From: Hydnum rufescens UP504
Lineage: Eukaryota; Basidiomycota; Agaricomycetes; Cantharellales; Hydnaceae
Length of the DNA: 64,000 bases
Reading direction: 5' to 3'
Assembly (NCBI GenBank): GCA_014904985.1
Contig: MU128929.1
Location: forward strand, 321,911-385,910
Under the pieces are notes generated by a model. That model saw nothing but the letters and a program-made list of their open reading frames with translations, was not told the origin of the DNA and made no database searches. Below are positions 1-11,687 of the stretch, in pieces. The number at the start of each line of letters is the position of its first letter. Position 1 is the stretch's first letter. The position numbers were made by a program, and so were the translations under genes.

Positions 1-1340
1 CACACCCGTTATCCGAGATAAGCCAGACGAAGCAGACCTATCCGAAGCTCCAAGTCCTTTTATTAGGAATGCGTCTTTTAGGGAGGAGGAGCAGGCTGTG
101 TAGGGGTTCGACGTATCCAGTACGGAGGCAAGATGTTCATTCAATCCCCATGGCACGAGCCGAGGGCTTCGTCCGGCGAATATCTCTGTCGGGAAAAACG
201 GTGGCTATACGGACCTCCTAGTTTATGACGTGTTGCACTGGACGATGGGTGAGAACATTAAAGATGGTTTTACTGTTAAGGAAGCTCCTCGCGGTCATCG
301 CGGGATATGGCACGATCTCGCCCGGCTCTGCATACGCCGATGGTAATAATAGGTTCGAAAGTCAGATCTTACTCCTGGACACGCTATCTTCATTGCGACA
401 TAGCTTGGGCGTTCACCCAAGCATCTATACCCTCTATTACGCTAGTGCTTTCTCGAAGACAATAATCTAGTAATATAGGGGCTAGGTAAGGTTAGAATAC
501 TCCGATATGGAACAAAACGTGATCAATACGGATTTCCAAATTCTGTTGACAAAGATTTAGAGCGGTAAGGTATCGAGCAGCCAAGCGAGCGAGCCATCAA
601 TAGTGTGTAAGCTCGCGTTCAAAAGATGTCGAGGCGAACGACCCTATGAAGAGGAGCACACTGCGCGCGTCCAGAGTCATCTCTCTAGGAGATGCGAGGA
701 TGTGTGTGCGCCATGTTGTCTGCGAAGGCAGAGAGAAGCAGCGGCGCGATGTATTCGCCGATTGTCAAATGCCTTATTTTCTCTGTGTCGATCAGGCTTG
801 GTGTTACTTAGTTTTGACAGGTCCGTGCCCCGGGGATTGTCCGAGACAAGACACAGAATATAGTACTTCGTCTCGCCCACCTCGTTGCCCAAGTTGAAGA
901 CTTGAACTGGAAAGAGAACCCTCTGGTACATGTGATGGGTTAGCAACGAGTTTTCCATCCCGCCAGTTGACCAGATGTCCCATTATGGAGGAGGGGCATT
1001 ACACTTCCTAGCCGTAGGTCTTGCGCGCCCGAAGCAAACGCGGCTCGAGGCAGGCCCGACGATCGCGCTCTTCTGAAAGTGCGATGGCCTCATACGGGTG
1101 AAGGAGATCCTTGTGGACGAGAGGGAAGATTATGGCGGTGGAAAGGGAGCGACTATGAGAACAAAGAGATAATTTCTCAACATAATGATGAGGCTCGATA
1201 TCGGCTTACTTTATCTCGTTCTTGAATTGAAGGATCATACACGGAACCCGAGTTGAGAAGAACTTGCATCGTTCCCAACGTCGGATTCAGTATATGAGTC
1301 GTGTCCTGGGACACCTCCATTGTGGGCGGGAGATCAATCG
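1..1340. other. No supported gene
   Basis: Open frames here are short, start and stop at random, and show no motif or splice structure I recognise. The stretch is probably decayed repeat DNA like the following 30 kb, but I could not align it confidently to the other modules. Confidence 0.4.
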
Positions 1341-1347
1341 GTTCCGG

Positions 1348-1902
1348 CTACATCGCATGTTTCAAAGATCTTTCAGTTTGTCGATTGTCGCGATTGGCTA
1401 CAGAAAGTCTAACCTGATACACAACACCGTGCCATGGGCCATGGGTAGCAGACCCCTCGATGGGCCGTGTCGCTGTCGTAGCGAGTGGCGGCCGTGCGTC
1501 GTACTCGAACGATAGCCCTGGCGGGGGATTTGAGGAGCCATGGCTCTCGTGCAGTGCCAATCCAAAATCCCACTCCTGTGGTCCAACGGGCCCCTCGATG
1601 GGCTGTGTTGCCGTCATGGTGGGTTCCGGTTGGGCTTCGTACGCGAATGAGGGCCCTGCTACAGTATTCGATGTGCCGTAGCTCTCGTCCGATGCCCAGC
1701 CAAACCCCCAAACCCATGGTTCGACGGGTCGTGCTGCCGTCATGGCGGGTGGCGGCTGTTGTCCGTACCCGCAGGAGGGCCCTGCCACAACATTTGAGCC
1801 GTCGTAACTCTCGTCTGGTGCCCATCCAAAATTCCGGTCTGGTGGGATTGCGGACTGAGATGGGATGAAGGTGACAAACTCAGGTGGGTAGTACTCATCC
1901 AT
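1348..1902 (-). CDS. Hypothetical protein with three tandem ~43-residue repeats
   Basis: A 184-codon open frame. After a short N-terminus there are three degenerate repeats of about 42-46 residues, each starting with FG(W/L)A, followed by a (D/H)ES(Y/H) core and an AGPS-like turn and ending in a TA(A/T)(R/Q)P(I/V)E motif. They are rich in Pro, Gly, Ser and aromatic residues, which suggests a disordered chain. The N-terminus (MDEYYPPEFV) resembles that of the multicopy family at 6.6-7.8 and 12.7-13.9 kb (MHTYISPEFV, MDTYLSPESV), so it is probably a divergent paralogue whose body was replaced by repeat expansion. No function recognised. Expression is unproven, and the end may continue through an intron. 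Confidence 0.4.
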   Translation of the reverse strand: MDEYYPPEFVTFIPSQSAIPPDRNFGWAPDESYDGSNVVAGPSCGYGQQPPPAMTAARPVEPWVWGFGWASDESYGTSNTVAGPSFAYEAQPEPTMTATQPIEGPVGPQEWDFGLALHESHGSSNPPPGLSFEYDARPPLATTATRPIEGSATHGPWHGVVYQVRLSVANRDNRQTERSLKHAM

Positions 1903-2109
1903 GTCGAGATGGAGACGAATGCAAGCAAAGGAGAATATTGATCGTTTATATATCTATAAGGATGCCCGACCTCGTGTAGACTCTCTTAACAAAAGGTTGG
2001 GAGGTCTCGTTTTTCGTTTTGGTAATCCTTCCCATCTCCCGGCGACGCTTGGGGCTATACAAAAGTCTCCTGGATGGGTGCAGGGATCTGAGTTAATACA
2101 ATGAAGACG

Positions 2110-2260
2110 TCTTAAGATCCCTTGCACACGAGGCTTCCTAATCCGGTATTTATCATTTGTCAGGCATGTACCCGAGGTGGCCACTAATTTACCAAGTTAA
2201 GCGCCCCCTTGTTTTGGGCACGTTGCTGGGAACTAATGTTGTAATGCTCATGACTACCAA
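2110..2260. repeat. Remnant of module I
   Basis: The stretch around the ACACGAGGCTTCCTRATC word and the following GAGGTGG and TTATTTTG-like words matches the sequence near 8,050-8,160 and 14,215-14,310. With the preceding paralogous open frame it marks a sixth, much eroded copy of the duplicated module. Confidence 0.45.
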
Positions 2261-4722
2261 TCCACATAAGTGTGCAGGGAATTTACAGGCGCTCCGAGCT
2301 TCGATAATTTCCAATGACAAATCCATGCTTCTCATCGCCGCTCGCGCTAATTGAGAAGGTAACGTCCCTATATTTCTAGTGGTTTGTGTGCGTGTTCAAT
2401 TGAATTGTGGCATTATCTTCCGTATATGTTAGGTCCGTCAGGTGTATGTGGGGATGGGTCTTTGAGGTGCAAGGGCGTGGCTTGATCGAAAGGTGTCGTT
2501 CGGTTATGACCTCATGACAATATGCAGTTGTTTTGTTGACCTGGAGCACCCTCGATTTCATTGTACGGCGTCGTTGTGACGGGTGAGATGTAATCTACAG
2601 TTCGAGATCAGTGGATCAAGTGATGATGATGTCGGGAGCCAAGGACCTCGACACTTCGCATAACGTGGCTCGACAAATGCCAACACACCCTACATCTTAT
2701 ATTATTCGCCCGTTACACGCCAACGTAGTATGAAAGCTCTGCAAAAGCCTGTCAATAATGTGCACGAAGGGACACGTATAGAACTCCGCTGTGCACGCAT
2801 TTCCTCTTGAGGATTGTGACGACCCTGGGACGGTTTTTAGATCTAGGAAAAATCCGGGCGCCGGGGAACAAAGAAAGGCGTATTAGCCACTCTCGATGCG
2901 GACCCGTGGCACCTCTCAAAAATAATACCCATCTAAGTACAGCAGAGGCGAGGCAGATGAACGGTCAAGCCCCAAATCAGAGAAGGATGTTCACTTCGCG
3001 AGTTTCAAGCTAGTTCAACATCAGGAAACCGGATGTCCTCCAGAGTCTCAAAGCTTCTGGAGCTCCTTCATCCGTTTTCCCTGATGAAGTTGAATCTACT
3101 TGTGAAACAGGGCTCATTCGGGGCCAGGTGCAGGGGGAGGCAGACAATCCGTGTCCAGCGAGGATTCAGTGGCAACGAGTGAAGTGACAGGAACTAGACT
3201 AAGAACAGTGTGCGGTGACTCCGTTTTTTAAATTTTTCGGGGAGCTTGGTCCGGCGATTGATCTTGTTCCATCCACATCTACCCAATTCATTCCTACATT
3301 GTGCGCGACAGGCTTCATATGTCGCTTATGTTCTGTTGAGAACACCGTTCATAATGAAGAGACTTGGGAAACTTCCAAAGGGTGGGGACAAGCACAACCT
3401 GTCCGAAGCGAAACAGAAATTGGGAGAACTGGCGAGCTACCGAACGTCGACGAAACGAAGATGCACCACTTTTGAGAATTGTTCGAACGCGTTGGGCTCT
3501 CTACGTCGTCTCAAATTACTTCCGGGGAAGGAGGTCGCGAGCGATGTAACACGGTCTAACAATATAATTTTTGAATTTCATCATGAACTGAGTTGTAGAG
3601 TATCTATGTCAGTCGATCATCAGAACAGCGTGTCTTGGTCCTCGCAAATTCTTGTGAATATTCCCTCGCATGCTTAGATCATGCGTATCGTGTCAAAGTT
3701 GAGTAGAATCATGGGCATCATTGCGGACGTCCCAATCGTCGTCGAATCGCTCAGCCGTCGGAATCAAACACGGCTCCGGCCGGAGCGTCCTCCCCCAGAC
3801 TCCTAGTAATTGTAGCAGACACCAGCCTCTATAGAGCTGGATCGCTTTGTATGACGTAACATAGTACCAATTATATTGCTATTGCCGTCAAATGTATGCG
3901 TTAAGGTCCAAATAAATCACGTGATTCTTACGGTAACCGATTGGCGTGGTGACGGAAAAATGGCAGTGAAGAACTGGCTCTGGATATTTTTCATATTCTT
4001 TCTACCATAGGTGATGTTTGGATAGTCAGTCTTCACCCAGTCATTTCCATCTCCTACGACTCATCCTCACAAATCACGTGATTATTTGTGCCTTAACGAA
4101 CAATACAATTTGGTACCACCTCCGTCTATTCAAAGGGTCCCAGACTATAGTAATTGACACTGTACAAACCTAAAACAGGGCTAAATAGATTGTACAGTAT
4201 ATCGCAGACGAGACGAACGCAACGCTTTCATTATGCCCATAGGTCTGCTAGTGCCCAATAGATAGTCAGCATGGACAGTCGCGAGACAACTTGGGCTCAA
4301 ATTTAGGTCCAAGGCCAGTAACTCATTATTTCTACACAGCACAGATGAAGGTTATAATTGGGACAAATCAGAATAGGAAGCAAGGATGGCACAGTTCAAG
4401 GCAGAAGCAACATATTGAGACCAGAGCACTCGCGCGAGTTTCCCCGTGCTCCTCGCAAGGGATTCACGCCCACCTTGGAACGTGATGTATCTAATCATTC
4501 ATTGGGGGAGTAGAGGGGTCCCGGAGCTTGAAGCACAGCAGACTTTCCATGAAATGTATTATTCTAATTGCTCAGTAAGAATTAACTTCCTATGTCGCGC
4601 AACCAGGAGACTAAAATCATGGGAGGCACAAGGCGACCGAAGGCATCTAAGTTAAGAGTCTCTATTAGGTAGAAGTGGGTGATTAAGAAGAAAAAATACA
4701 GACCAGGTAAGAGCCTACTGAA
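2261..4722. other. No supported gene
   Basis: The only sizeable open frame is 143 codons at 3,246-3,677 (+). It has no recognisable domain, splice pattern or repeat relationship, so I do not call it a gene. Two short palindromic AATCACGTGATT words occur near 3,916 and 4,073. Nothing else stands out. Confidence 0.4.
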
Positions 4723-5841
4723 CTATGGTCCTCTTCGAACACATTTTCGGGCATTTGTTCCCCCGCTCGCGCCGGAACTGGCCGGTTTCTTCCTCGTATT
4801 CTGTGACGATCCCCCACCTGTAGGACTAGAAGGAGACACTGGATCCACTTCCATGTCCTCGAACACGGCCTGGGTTTGACTAAGATGAGGACCGCTCTCG
4901 CGATCTCCTCTCCTCGCGCCTCTGGTCGCAGGATTGGGATTATTACCATATCGAGAGGAAAGGATTTCAGTGATAATGGCTTGAAAAAGATCGTAGTCCG
5001 CAAGAATCTCCTTGGATCGAGCGTCGTTCAACTCTATGTCTGCAATTTTTCCGTCCAATGCATCAAGGACCAATGAAATGCGACTCGACCTAGACGATAC
5101 AAGACAATCGATACCAAGCCCGAAGCCGGCAAAAAACGCACAGACCAGTCCCGCAACGCTTCGAGTAATTCTTCCAATTGACCCGGTCTGAGGTCCCGCC
5201 CCATAGTATATTGGACCTCGAATTGTTGTTGCTTCTGAGCTTCTCATCCAGCTTCTCTCGCACGATATCGGCGTATATGGCATCAATAATGAGGTCTTCA
5301 AACACTCGAATCGAGGGAAGATCCAAAGCAGTAAGTAGCTGGCTGCCTGGTAGGATCTAGAGGAGGAATAGTCAGAGGAGTGAATCAGTAAACCAAAGCA
5401 CGCGGTTCTCGTTGGCAAGGGAGACAATTGAGAGTCGCTTTAATTTTGGAAGTTGTGACTGATTGAGCTTTGGTAGTCGATCTTGATTCTCTATGAAGCA
5501 TGAGATGACCCTGGGCCCCACGACATCAGCGAGTCAAAATCCACTTGTTCGGCATATGTCGGTAGTCTGCATAAGTACCGTAGGAGAATATCTGGAAAAG
5601 GGTAATATGACAGGAAAATTGGGAGTTTTCGCAAAGCTAGAACGAGAGTATCAGTGGTCAACAACACTGTCGATCGTATTTCTGTAAGTTGCATGCACCT
5701 CTTTCATATTTGGGACGTCCAGTAGCCCCGCATATACATACACGCCTGGACCGGCGGTCGCATTCTCGATGAGCTTAAACGCCCTTGGCTGACTTGTCCA
5801 CGAACAAAAACGGTTCAAGTTTCTCGGTAGACGAGGTGGTG
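4723..5841 (-). pseudogene. COP9 signalosome subunit 7-like (PCI protein), frame-broken
   Basis: Minus-strand pieces in order resemble CSN7, a PCI-domain scaffold subunit of the complex that removes Nedd8 from cullins. They are EKLEPFLFVDKSAKG (near 5.81 kb), then FKLIENATAGPGVYVYAGLL (near 5.75 kb), then IFSYGTYADYRHMPNKW (near 5.58 kb). Next come KLKRLSIVSLANENRV (near 5.43 kb) and the hallmark helix VFEDLIIDAIYADIVREKLD (near 5.27 kb). A divergent tail containing LDALDGKIADIELND ends at 4,723. Intervening GT...AG introns are plausible, for example GTTTAC...CTCTAG between the SLANENRV and LPSIRV pieces. The first two pieces are in different frames with no room for an intron, and the segment after the PCI helix no longer reads in one frame. 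It is either a decayed gene or a gene with sequence errors. The family call is fairly secure because of the order and spacing of motifs. Confidence 0.65.
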
Positions 5842-6582
5842 GTCCGGCAAATGCCGGTGTCACAGTGTCACAGTGACGATGTCTATTGGACATCCCTTTT
5901 CAGCTTCTGGGTTGAAGATTGGAAGACGATGAAAAAGTCACTGGGCCAGGACTACCCTAATAGCAATTCCATAATACATTCAATTCCATCAAGTTACCTC
6001 CGGTCCAGGAGCAAGAAGATGACGAGGATTCTTGGGCACCCTCTCTTCCACCAGATCTCACTGCTCCTCCACGCGTCCTGGGACCTACACTTCGCCCTAT
6101 CCATGGCCTTCAATCTGGATGATAGTTCTGATCCAGATGATGTTTCGGGGTGAATGCGTTGCTGAACTGTACATATTGTACCTGATGGCCCGCAGCGTGC
6201 TTTATGATGCCCCATGTTTATTAGAAGCCAGTGGAAGGGCAGGGGTGCTGAATTTAGTGGTGGATATCGTAGTAATGGCTTCAGTCTCTCCCTTTCTATG
6301 GCACACCGTTGACATTTGCCGCGTATTTATCTCTCTAGCCAATTAGTTCCTTTGAATCTGTCTTGATAGAGCAAGGAAACTTGCGACAATCGGGGCTCAA
6401 CCTTGAACCATCTAGCCGTGAAGCATACATGCTCTTCAAAGCCATAGCCAAACCTCTTCCGCTCACACCCATGGCAAGGTCCTAAGAGATTGCGGCGATG
6501 TATATACTAGGAATCATGAGAACGTTGATGATGGCATCGATGGGGACACTTTGGCAATTGGGCCGTTGCCGCGATCGCTTGA

Positions 6583-7777
6583 TCAGGCAACGATCACCTC
6601 TCCCTCCCGGAACACTATAAGTCTCTTGTCCTCAGTCATCTCTACTCTCCATGGCCTCGGTGCGTGCCCTCGCCGCGGGACTTCTCGCTTAGACCTTCTG
6701 CGCTTCGATTCCAAGTGAGAGCAGAGGTGGTCCTCAACCCAAAGGAGGGTCGAGGGGATGAACTCGATGTTAGACGAGATTCTGACCCCTTCCTTGGGTT
6801 TGAGGACCCACCCTTCTCTTGTCGATGTTTCGACGAGAGCGTTTAACTCGGGACGATAGTACTGCCGATCGCCTTTCCGGCCACCGTCCAACCTCTTTCG
6901 GTAACATGACCCACATTCGAGACGCTCGGCATGAGGCATGTCTTTGTCATCACATCTCTTGATCTCTTCCAAGATGCGATCGACGATTTGCTGGGCAATG
7001 AGCAATTGCCCGTCCCTGAGCTTACGCCTGGGGGGCCTAGCTGATGGGGAGGATGTGTCGTTCACCCCGCCCTCGAGGCCGGCGATGCCCTGGGACTGAA
7101 GCACTTCCCCTGGTGATTCGCCCTCGGGGGAGGGTGTTTCTGTGGTGTTTAAGTGGCTCGCCGAGGCGAGCGTGGTGGTGACCTTTACATGCCCATCTCA
7201 CAATCCGTCAATTCTCACTCACATAACGAAAGAATCTGGTACATACAGGATATGGTACACCACCACTGACGATAGGAGAATCACCGAAGGCCGTGCGCTG
7301 AAGGGTGTCGGGATACTACGAAACGATATCTCACTTCGCTGACTTCGAAATGACGCTTCTATCCACGTTACTTGGTGTTGTCCTCTTTCAAAGTCAAAAC
7401 CATAGTCATACGTCCGGCCTTCGGTATGATTCCGGCGTTGAACCATGACGGATGGGTGTGACGGGCCGGGAACATCCTCCAGCGCACCATTCGTCGATAG
7501 TGTCGATGAGGAATCTACCGACCAAGCCCGCATCGTCTGCTGTGGTGACGTTTCAGTTCATTGCCGCTGATTATTGATGAGCTTAGCTGACTTGGTTGAT
7601 GTCATGAATCAATTTGTTCGGGCCAGGAGGAATCCCGCGAAACCAGGGGACCGAAACTAGCGGTGGTGGAGCCTCAGTCCAGGGAAGAGACCATTCCTCT
7701 GGATTTGACGAGGTATCGGGCGATAGGGAGAGGTATTCCAAGAACGCTACGAACTCTGGAGAAATATATGTGTGCAT
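6583..7777 (-). CDS. Multicopy family protein, copy A (unknown function)
   Basis: The predicted first exon reads from an ATG at 7,777 (MHTYISPEFV...) to GTCAGC near 7,590. A middle exon ends with KRGQHQ-like codons near 7,370. After a smaller exon, a long C-terminal exon runs to 6,583. Conserved blocks in all copies are WSLPWTEAPPP and VPWFRGIPPG in the N-terminal exon, then LRDGQLLIAQQIVDRILEEI, YRPELNALV and STREGWV in the C-terminal exon. The C-terminal part is charged, predicted helical and lacks membrane segments. I recognise no domain. Substitutions between copies A and B fall largely without breaking frames in the last exon, suggesting it coded until recently. The exact intron chain is uncertain. 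Confidence 0.45.
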
Positions 7778-8689
7778 TTTGGAGGGCTAGTGAAGGGGAA
7801 TGGGGGTCAAGGCCGAATACTGATCCTTTATATGCCTTAGGGGTCAACCCGATTGCACAACGACCGTAAAGAAACACATTGCTCGGATGCAATCGGAATA
7901 GACCCTTGTTCCTACTTTATTTTGGTAGTTCAGGCTGCTTCCCATATCGCTTTATATTTGACCATACCTTTGTCCTTTGTGGCATGGATGGCACGACATC
8001 GGAATTATTATGATGGATGCATCTAGTTAAAACATTCATGACGAGCCAGATACACGAGGCTTCCTGATCAAGTATTTATCATCAGTTGGCATCATATACA
8101 TATACACACGAGGTGGGTGGCATTTTCTGTATCGAGTTTAGGCACCTCCTTATTTTGCGAGAATGCCCCAGGGGGCCGTCGTGTCAACCTGATATCGACA
8201 TCGATTCGGATATTGTTACATGGGGGCCACAATCAAGGGAGACCTATAGGACGTTGAGGGGCATGATTGCCGTACGGGCTGATTTTTGTGGTGCCCCGCG
8301 CCCCTATGTGTGGTGTCTAAAGATTCCGCAATTTCAACTGACGTGTCCCCATGTCCTCTGTGTTAATGGGATAGGTGCAGTCCCAGGGATTCTAGGTTTG
8401 GGAGCATGCGCGATTGAATAATGACAATATCTTCCCTTTACATATGAGACCCATGTGACTAGGGCGTGGCTTCGCGCCGAAGGTTATTATAATACAGTCT
8501 TGGGGTTGCGGTTTTGTGGAAAGGATGACCCTGCCTCCACCATCATCCATTGTGACAATATCGTCACGTTCCTTTGTGACGAACAGATCGAGGCCAGGAG
8601 TGGTTAGACTGGGCGGTGATGAATCCCTGATCTTGGGAGCACAGTACGAGATATGTTGGGAACAGAATTGATGGGAGGTCAGAGCTGTG

Positions 8690-9730
8690 CTTGGACTACA
8701 ATTTCTAGGGAGAACTCACCACGATACTCCCTTCACCGTCGGGGACCGATTTGGCTCGTTCAATGCCGGGAAAGCACCACCCTTATAAATAATTTAGGTG
8801 CATAATCCAGTACAGCACTATCCAGAGAGAGCGCGTACGACTCCTTGGTGGGTGCCCAAGTTTGTTCCGTAAGAACGGAACAGGCAACACCATATAGTGA
8901 TGAAATTCAATGAGGTCCAATTCGTCCGGTCATGATCCCACCAGCGCTTCAAAATTCGGCAAAAGACAGGCAATTGCCTCATGTGATCGCTCTAAGGGAG
9001 GCTGATGACCCAATATAGCATGCATGAGGTATGTATCTTTGGCGATTTGGTGATAGGGGTCAAACGAGATCTACACAAAGCAGCCCCCACGGAAAAATGG
9101 ATCCCATCACGTGCATATATGTCCGTCTGCACACTTCTGGCGTATTTTTCAACAAGTTTAGGGACCAGAAATCAGTGATCCGCGGAAGTTAGATGGCGTA
9201 TGGTCAGTAGAGCCCCCAAGAATTATACAACCCAAAATCACAAATACTTTACTTTTCCTTCGGCATCAATCAGCGCGTCCGGCTGAGGATACCAACAGAT
9301 CAGCAAGGCACCACCGCGCGCGGCATATTCAAGTATACCCTACTCAGATCACTGTGTATAATTGGAGGCTCGTGTTCACGCAACTATTGTAATCCCAGCG
9401 TGACCTCAGCAAAAATCAGGCTGCTTAGTGGGGGATGGATCCCATATTCGAGTGAAAGCACATCAATGCAAATGCACGGGTGATGTTTGAATTATTCGCC
9501 AGAAAACTCAAGACATTATCGGGGATACGAGGTTGAACTGAGAGCAGGCCTATCGGGTTCTTCAGTGTGACCCAACAATCTCACCACATTGCTCGTGACG
9601 CAATGGGGTCCATACTCGCATTTCACATGCAGAATCCGCACGTATAGTGAACGGAAGATCCAGGGTCGGACCGGAACAGTAGATAGCCCAGTGAGGAGCC
9701 GAGTGCACAGATTCGTTATTCGTGCCACCA
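8690..9730 (-). pseudogene. Protein kinase relic, copy A
   Basis: The minus strand retains NVVRLLGHTEEP (after the alpha-C region) near 9.58 kb and the C-lobe segment equivalent to copies B and D between 8.7 and 9.06 kb. The frames between them are broken repeatedly and the DFG/APE region is not in one readable frame. Homologous to the better gene at 22.2-24.5 kb. Confidence 0.6.
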
Positions 9731-10100
9731 GTTAACAAGGGAGATGAGGATGTGATCGAGATGGCCGCAAGGAAAATGAGGGGGGAAATTCGAGTTCGTT
9801 GCAGTCTCCACCATAACCTCAAACGAAGGAAGAGCCGGACGTGCCGCCCCTGGGAGTGGGAAGATGGAAGCATGTTGATAGCATGGCCTGTAAACAAATC
9901 ACCACAAAAAAGGGGCTCACCAATGGCCGGGAGTCTTGTTGAGCGCTTGAATATCCTCGAGAAATTAATTACCAGTCATTCATGCTAAGAATCCGAGTAT
10001 CTGAGACTTTACGGCGGAATAATATGGCCAACGATTCAATTTCAACGAACACAGATTTTTCGGGGATTGCCTTGGGGCTTATCCGATGCACCTAACAGAC

Positions 10101-10238
10101 TAGACTCGTGACCAGTCTTCCTCAGCTTGCTGAGGGACTGGTAAAATGGGGTTTGCCGGCAGGTTGTGGTCGAAACTTATCCGAAGGACCAATCACATCA
10201 TTCTTCCCACGGCAATTAATCTTATACAGTTGCTTTTT
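10101..10238 (+). repeat. Left terminal inverted repeat of the MULE-like element
   Basis: Inverse complement of 10,964-11,101. Near-perfect for about 125 bp, then imperfect through the TTGCTTTTTGAA word. Confidence 0.85.
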
Positions 10239-10735
10239 GAATGGCACTTAATCTTCGACCCAGTTGCTTTTTAAACGGCTGTTACGAATAGCCTATCTCT
10301 TTCCTCCGATGACGATGAAGAAAGTGTGAGATCCCAGACTGTGAGACAGATTCATAAGACAAGGATACCTGCGATCCTGTACGGGTTTTGTCCCCTGATT
10401 GGGTATCAGACGAGACTTATGATCGACAAGCTTCATTGACTGCCCCCACTCTTGCTGAGAGCCTTCTTGGATGCTCTGTATATGATTCTTTTCGCTCTGA
10501 TCACCTCCACATCATTCGAAAGGCAACTAAGCGTCCATGGACGAAGTCGAATCACAAGAAGATTGTTCGCACAGCGCAACTCGAGACGGTCATTGCCGTT
10601 GAGTGCGACGGCAAGAATGTCATTCATGAGGCAGCGACAGGTTTGGGCAGACTATCACATCTAATGCTCCTTCATCCCAAAACTATTTTTATCACTGTTT
10701 CGCCTTTGAATGAGCTGCATTGTCTTGAGTGAGGA

Positions 10736-10903
10736 CTATAACCAGATTGAGCATGCAATGAATATTTGAGTAGACCAGCCGCCAATGAGCAAGAGGAAAA
10801 TACCAATAGGGTGGACATAGGGTCCATGCCTCTCGGAAGCAGGTGCAATGTTTCGAGGCGTAGCTGGTAGCTTGGGCACAGGAGCTTTTGACGGAGGGGC
10901 CAT
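10736..10903 (-). CDS. 55-codon open frame inside the MULE-like element, one membrane segment
   Basis: A start near 10,903 gives a 55-residue protein with a Pro/Ala/Lys-rich N-terminus (MAPPSKAPVP...), a polar linker (SERHGPYVHP) and a hydrophobic stretch IGIFLLLIGGWSTQIF reaching almost to the C-terminus, typical of a tail-anchored or single-pass protein. There is a faint similarity in layout to the RAMP4/SERP1 family of small ER proteins, but I would not name it so. If real it may be a captured host gene fragment (pack-MULE). Chance cannot be excluded. Confidence 0.3.
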   Translation of the reverse strand: MAPPSKAPVPKLPATPRNIAPASERHGPYVHPIGIFLLLIGGWSTQIFIACSIWL

Positions 10904-10963
10904 CTTAATTGTACGGAGACAAGGGTCAATTTATTGATTTAATTATGATTATTTTCCTGTTCA

Positions 10964-11101
10964 AAAAGCAACTGGTCTAAGATTAATTGCCGTGGGAAGA
11001 ATGATGTGATTGGTCCTTCGGATAAGTTTCGACCATAACCTGCCGGCAAACCCCATTTTACCAGTCCCTCAGCAAGCTGAGGAAGACTGGTCACGAGTCT
11101 A
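10964..11101 (-). repeat. Right terminal inverted repeat of the MULE-like element
   Basis: Reverse complement of 10,101-10,238. Followed directly by the second copy of the 9-bp target duplication. Confidence 0.85.
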
Positions 11102-11687
11102 CTAACAGACAACAACCTTTGCTCGTCCCTCAACCATCCCTCTCAAACTCATGATTCGCTTACGCTTCTGAAAGTTTTCCTCGTCCAAAATCTTGAGATC
11201 GAATTTCATCGCTATTTTGAGATGATTCGACTAACCCAGTTCGTTCTCATACGTCGCACCCTTGTGTTATCGATGGACGTGTACTGATGAAGGGGTCACG
11301 GTGAGGTGTTGTTGCTCACCTTGCAGGAAGACCTGAGGAAGATCTTGAGAACGAAGACAGGGATGTGCAGCATCCTCCTGGGGAACCCGCCACATGAAGC
11401 GAAAGACGTTATTGTGGACCAAATATGGATTTGCAGGCCCGAAAATCGCATGGTTTTGGGGTCATGAGCATGGTCCGCGGGTCCGCTTAAACTGCACTTC
11501 ATATCTTGTGTACGCTGAATACGCCTTTGCCCACATCGCCATTGTGCCCTTGCCCCTCGGTTAATGGCGCGTTCACAGTCTATTATTGGATATTATTTTG
11601 TCATCTCATTGAATTCCGACAAAGCGACTCTGGAGCCCTAGAATCAAGGTTTTCCTTCTCAGACTGACTCCAAGAATCCGGGCGTCA

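Larger units (their letters stand above)
6145..9900. repeat. Segmental duplication module I, copy A
   Basis: Colinear with 12,310-15,970 over its length (for example the GTTTCGGGGTGAATGC word, the family gene, the ACGAGGCTTCCTGATC word and the kinase relic), inverted at 17,090-18,970 and partly present at 20,740-23,590 and 29,990-31,720. Identity to copy B looks high in the family gene and lower in the flanks. Confidence 0.75.
10101..11101. mobile_element. Non-autonomous Mutator-like (MULE) TIR element, 1,001 bp
   Basis: The ends are long terminal inverted repeats of about 138 bp starting TAGACTCGTGACC and ending GGTCACGAGTCTA, with one mismatch in the first ~125 bp. The direct repeat CTAACAGAC (9 bp) flanks both sides, at 10,092-10,100 and 11,102-11,110. 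The paralogous module copy near 19,768-19,785 is uninterrupted at the equivalent position (CACCTAACAACAGACAAC), so it acts as an empty site. A 9-bp target duplication with long TIRs is the signature of Mutator-superfamily elements. No transposase is visible inside, so an autonomous relative would have to move it. The near identity of the TIRs suggests a fairly recent insertion. Confidence 0.85.

Noticed and set aside
3246..3677. 143-codon plus frame as a gene
   Set aside because: No domain, repeat relationship or splice structure. Length is within chance for this GC content.
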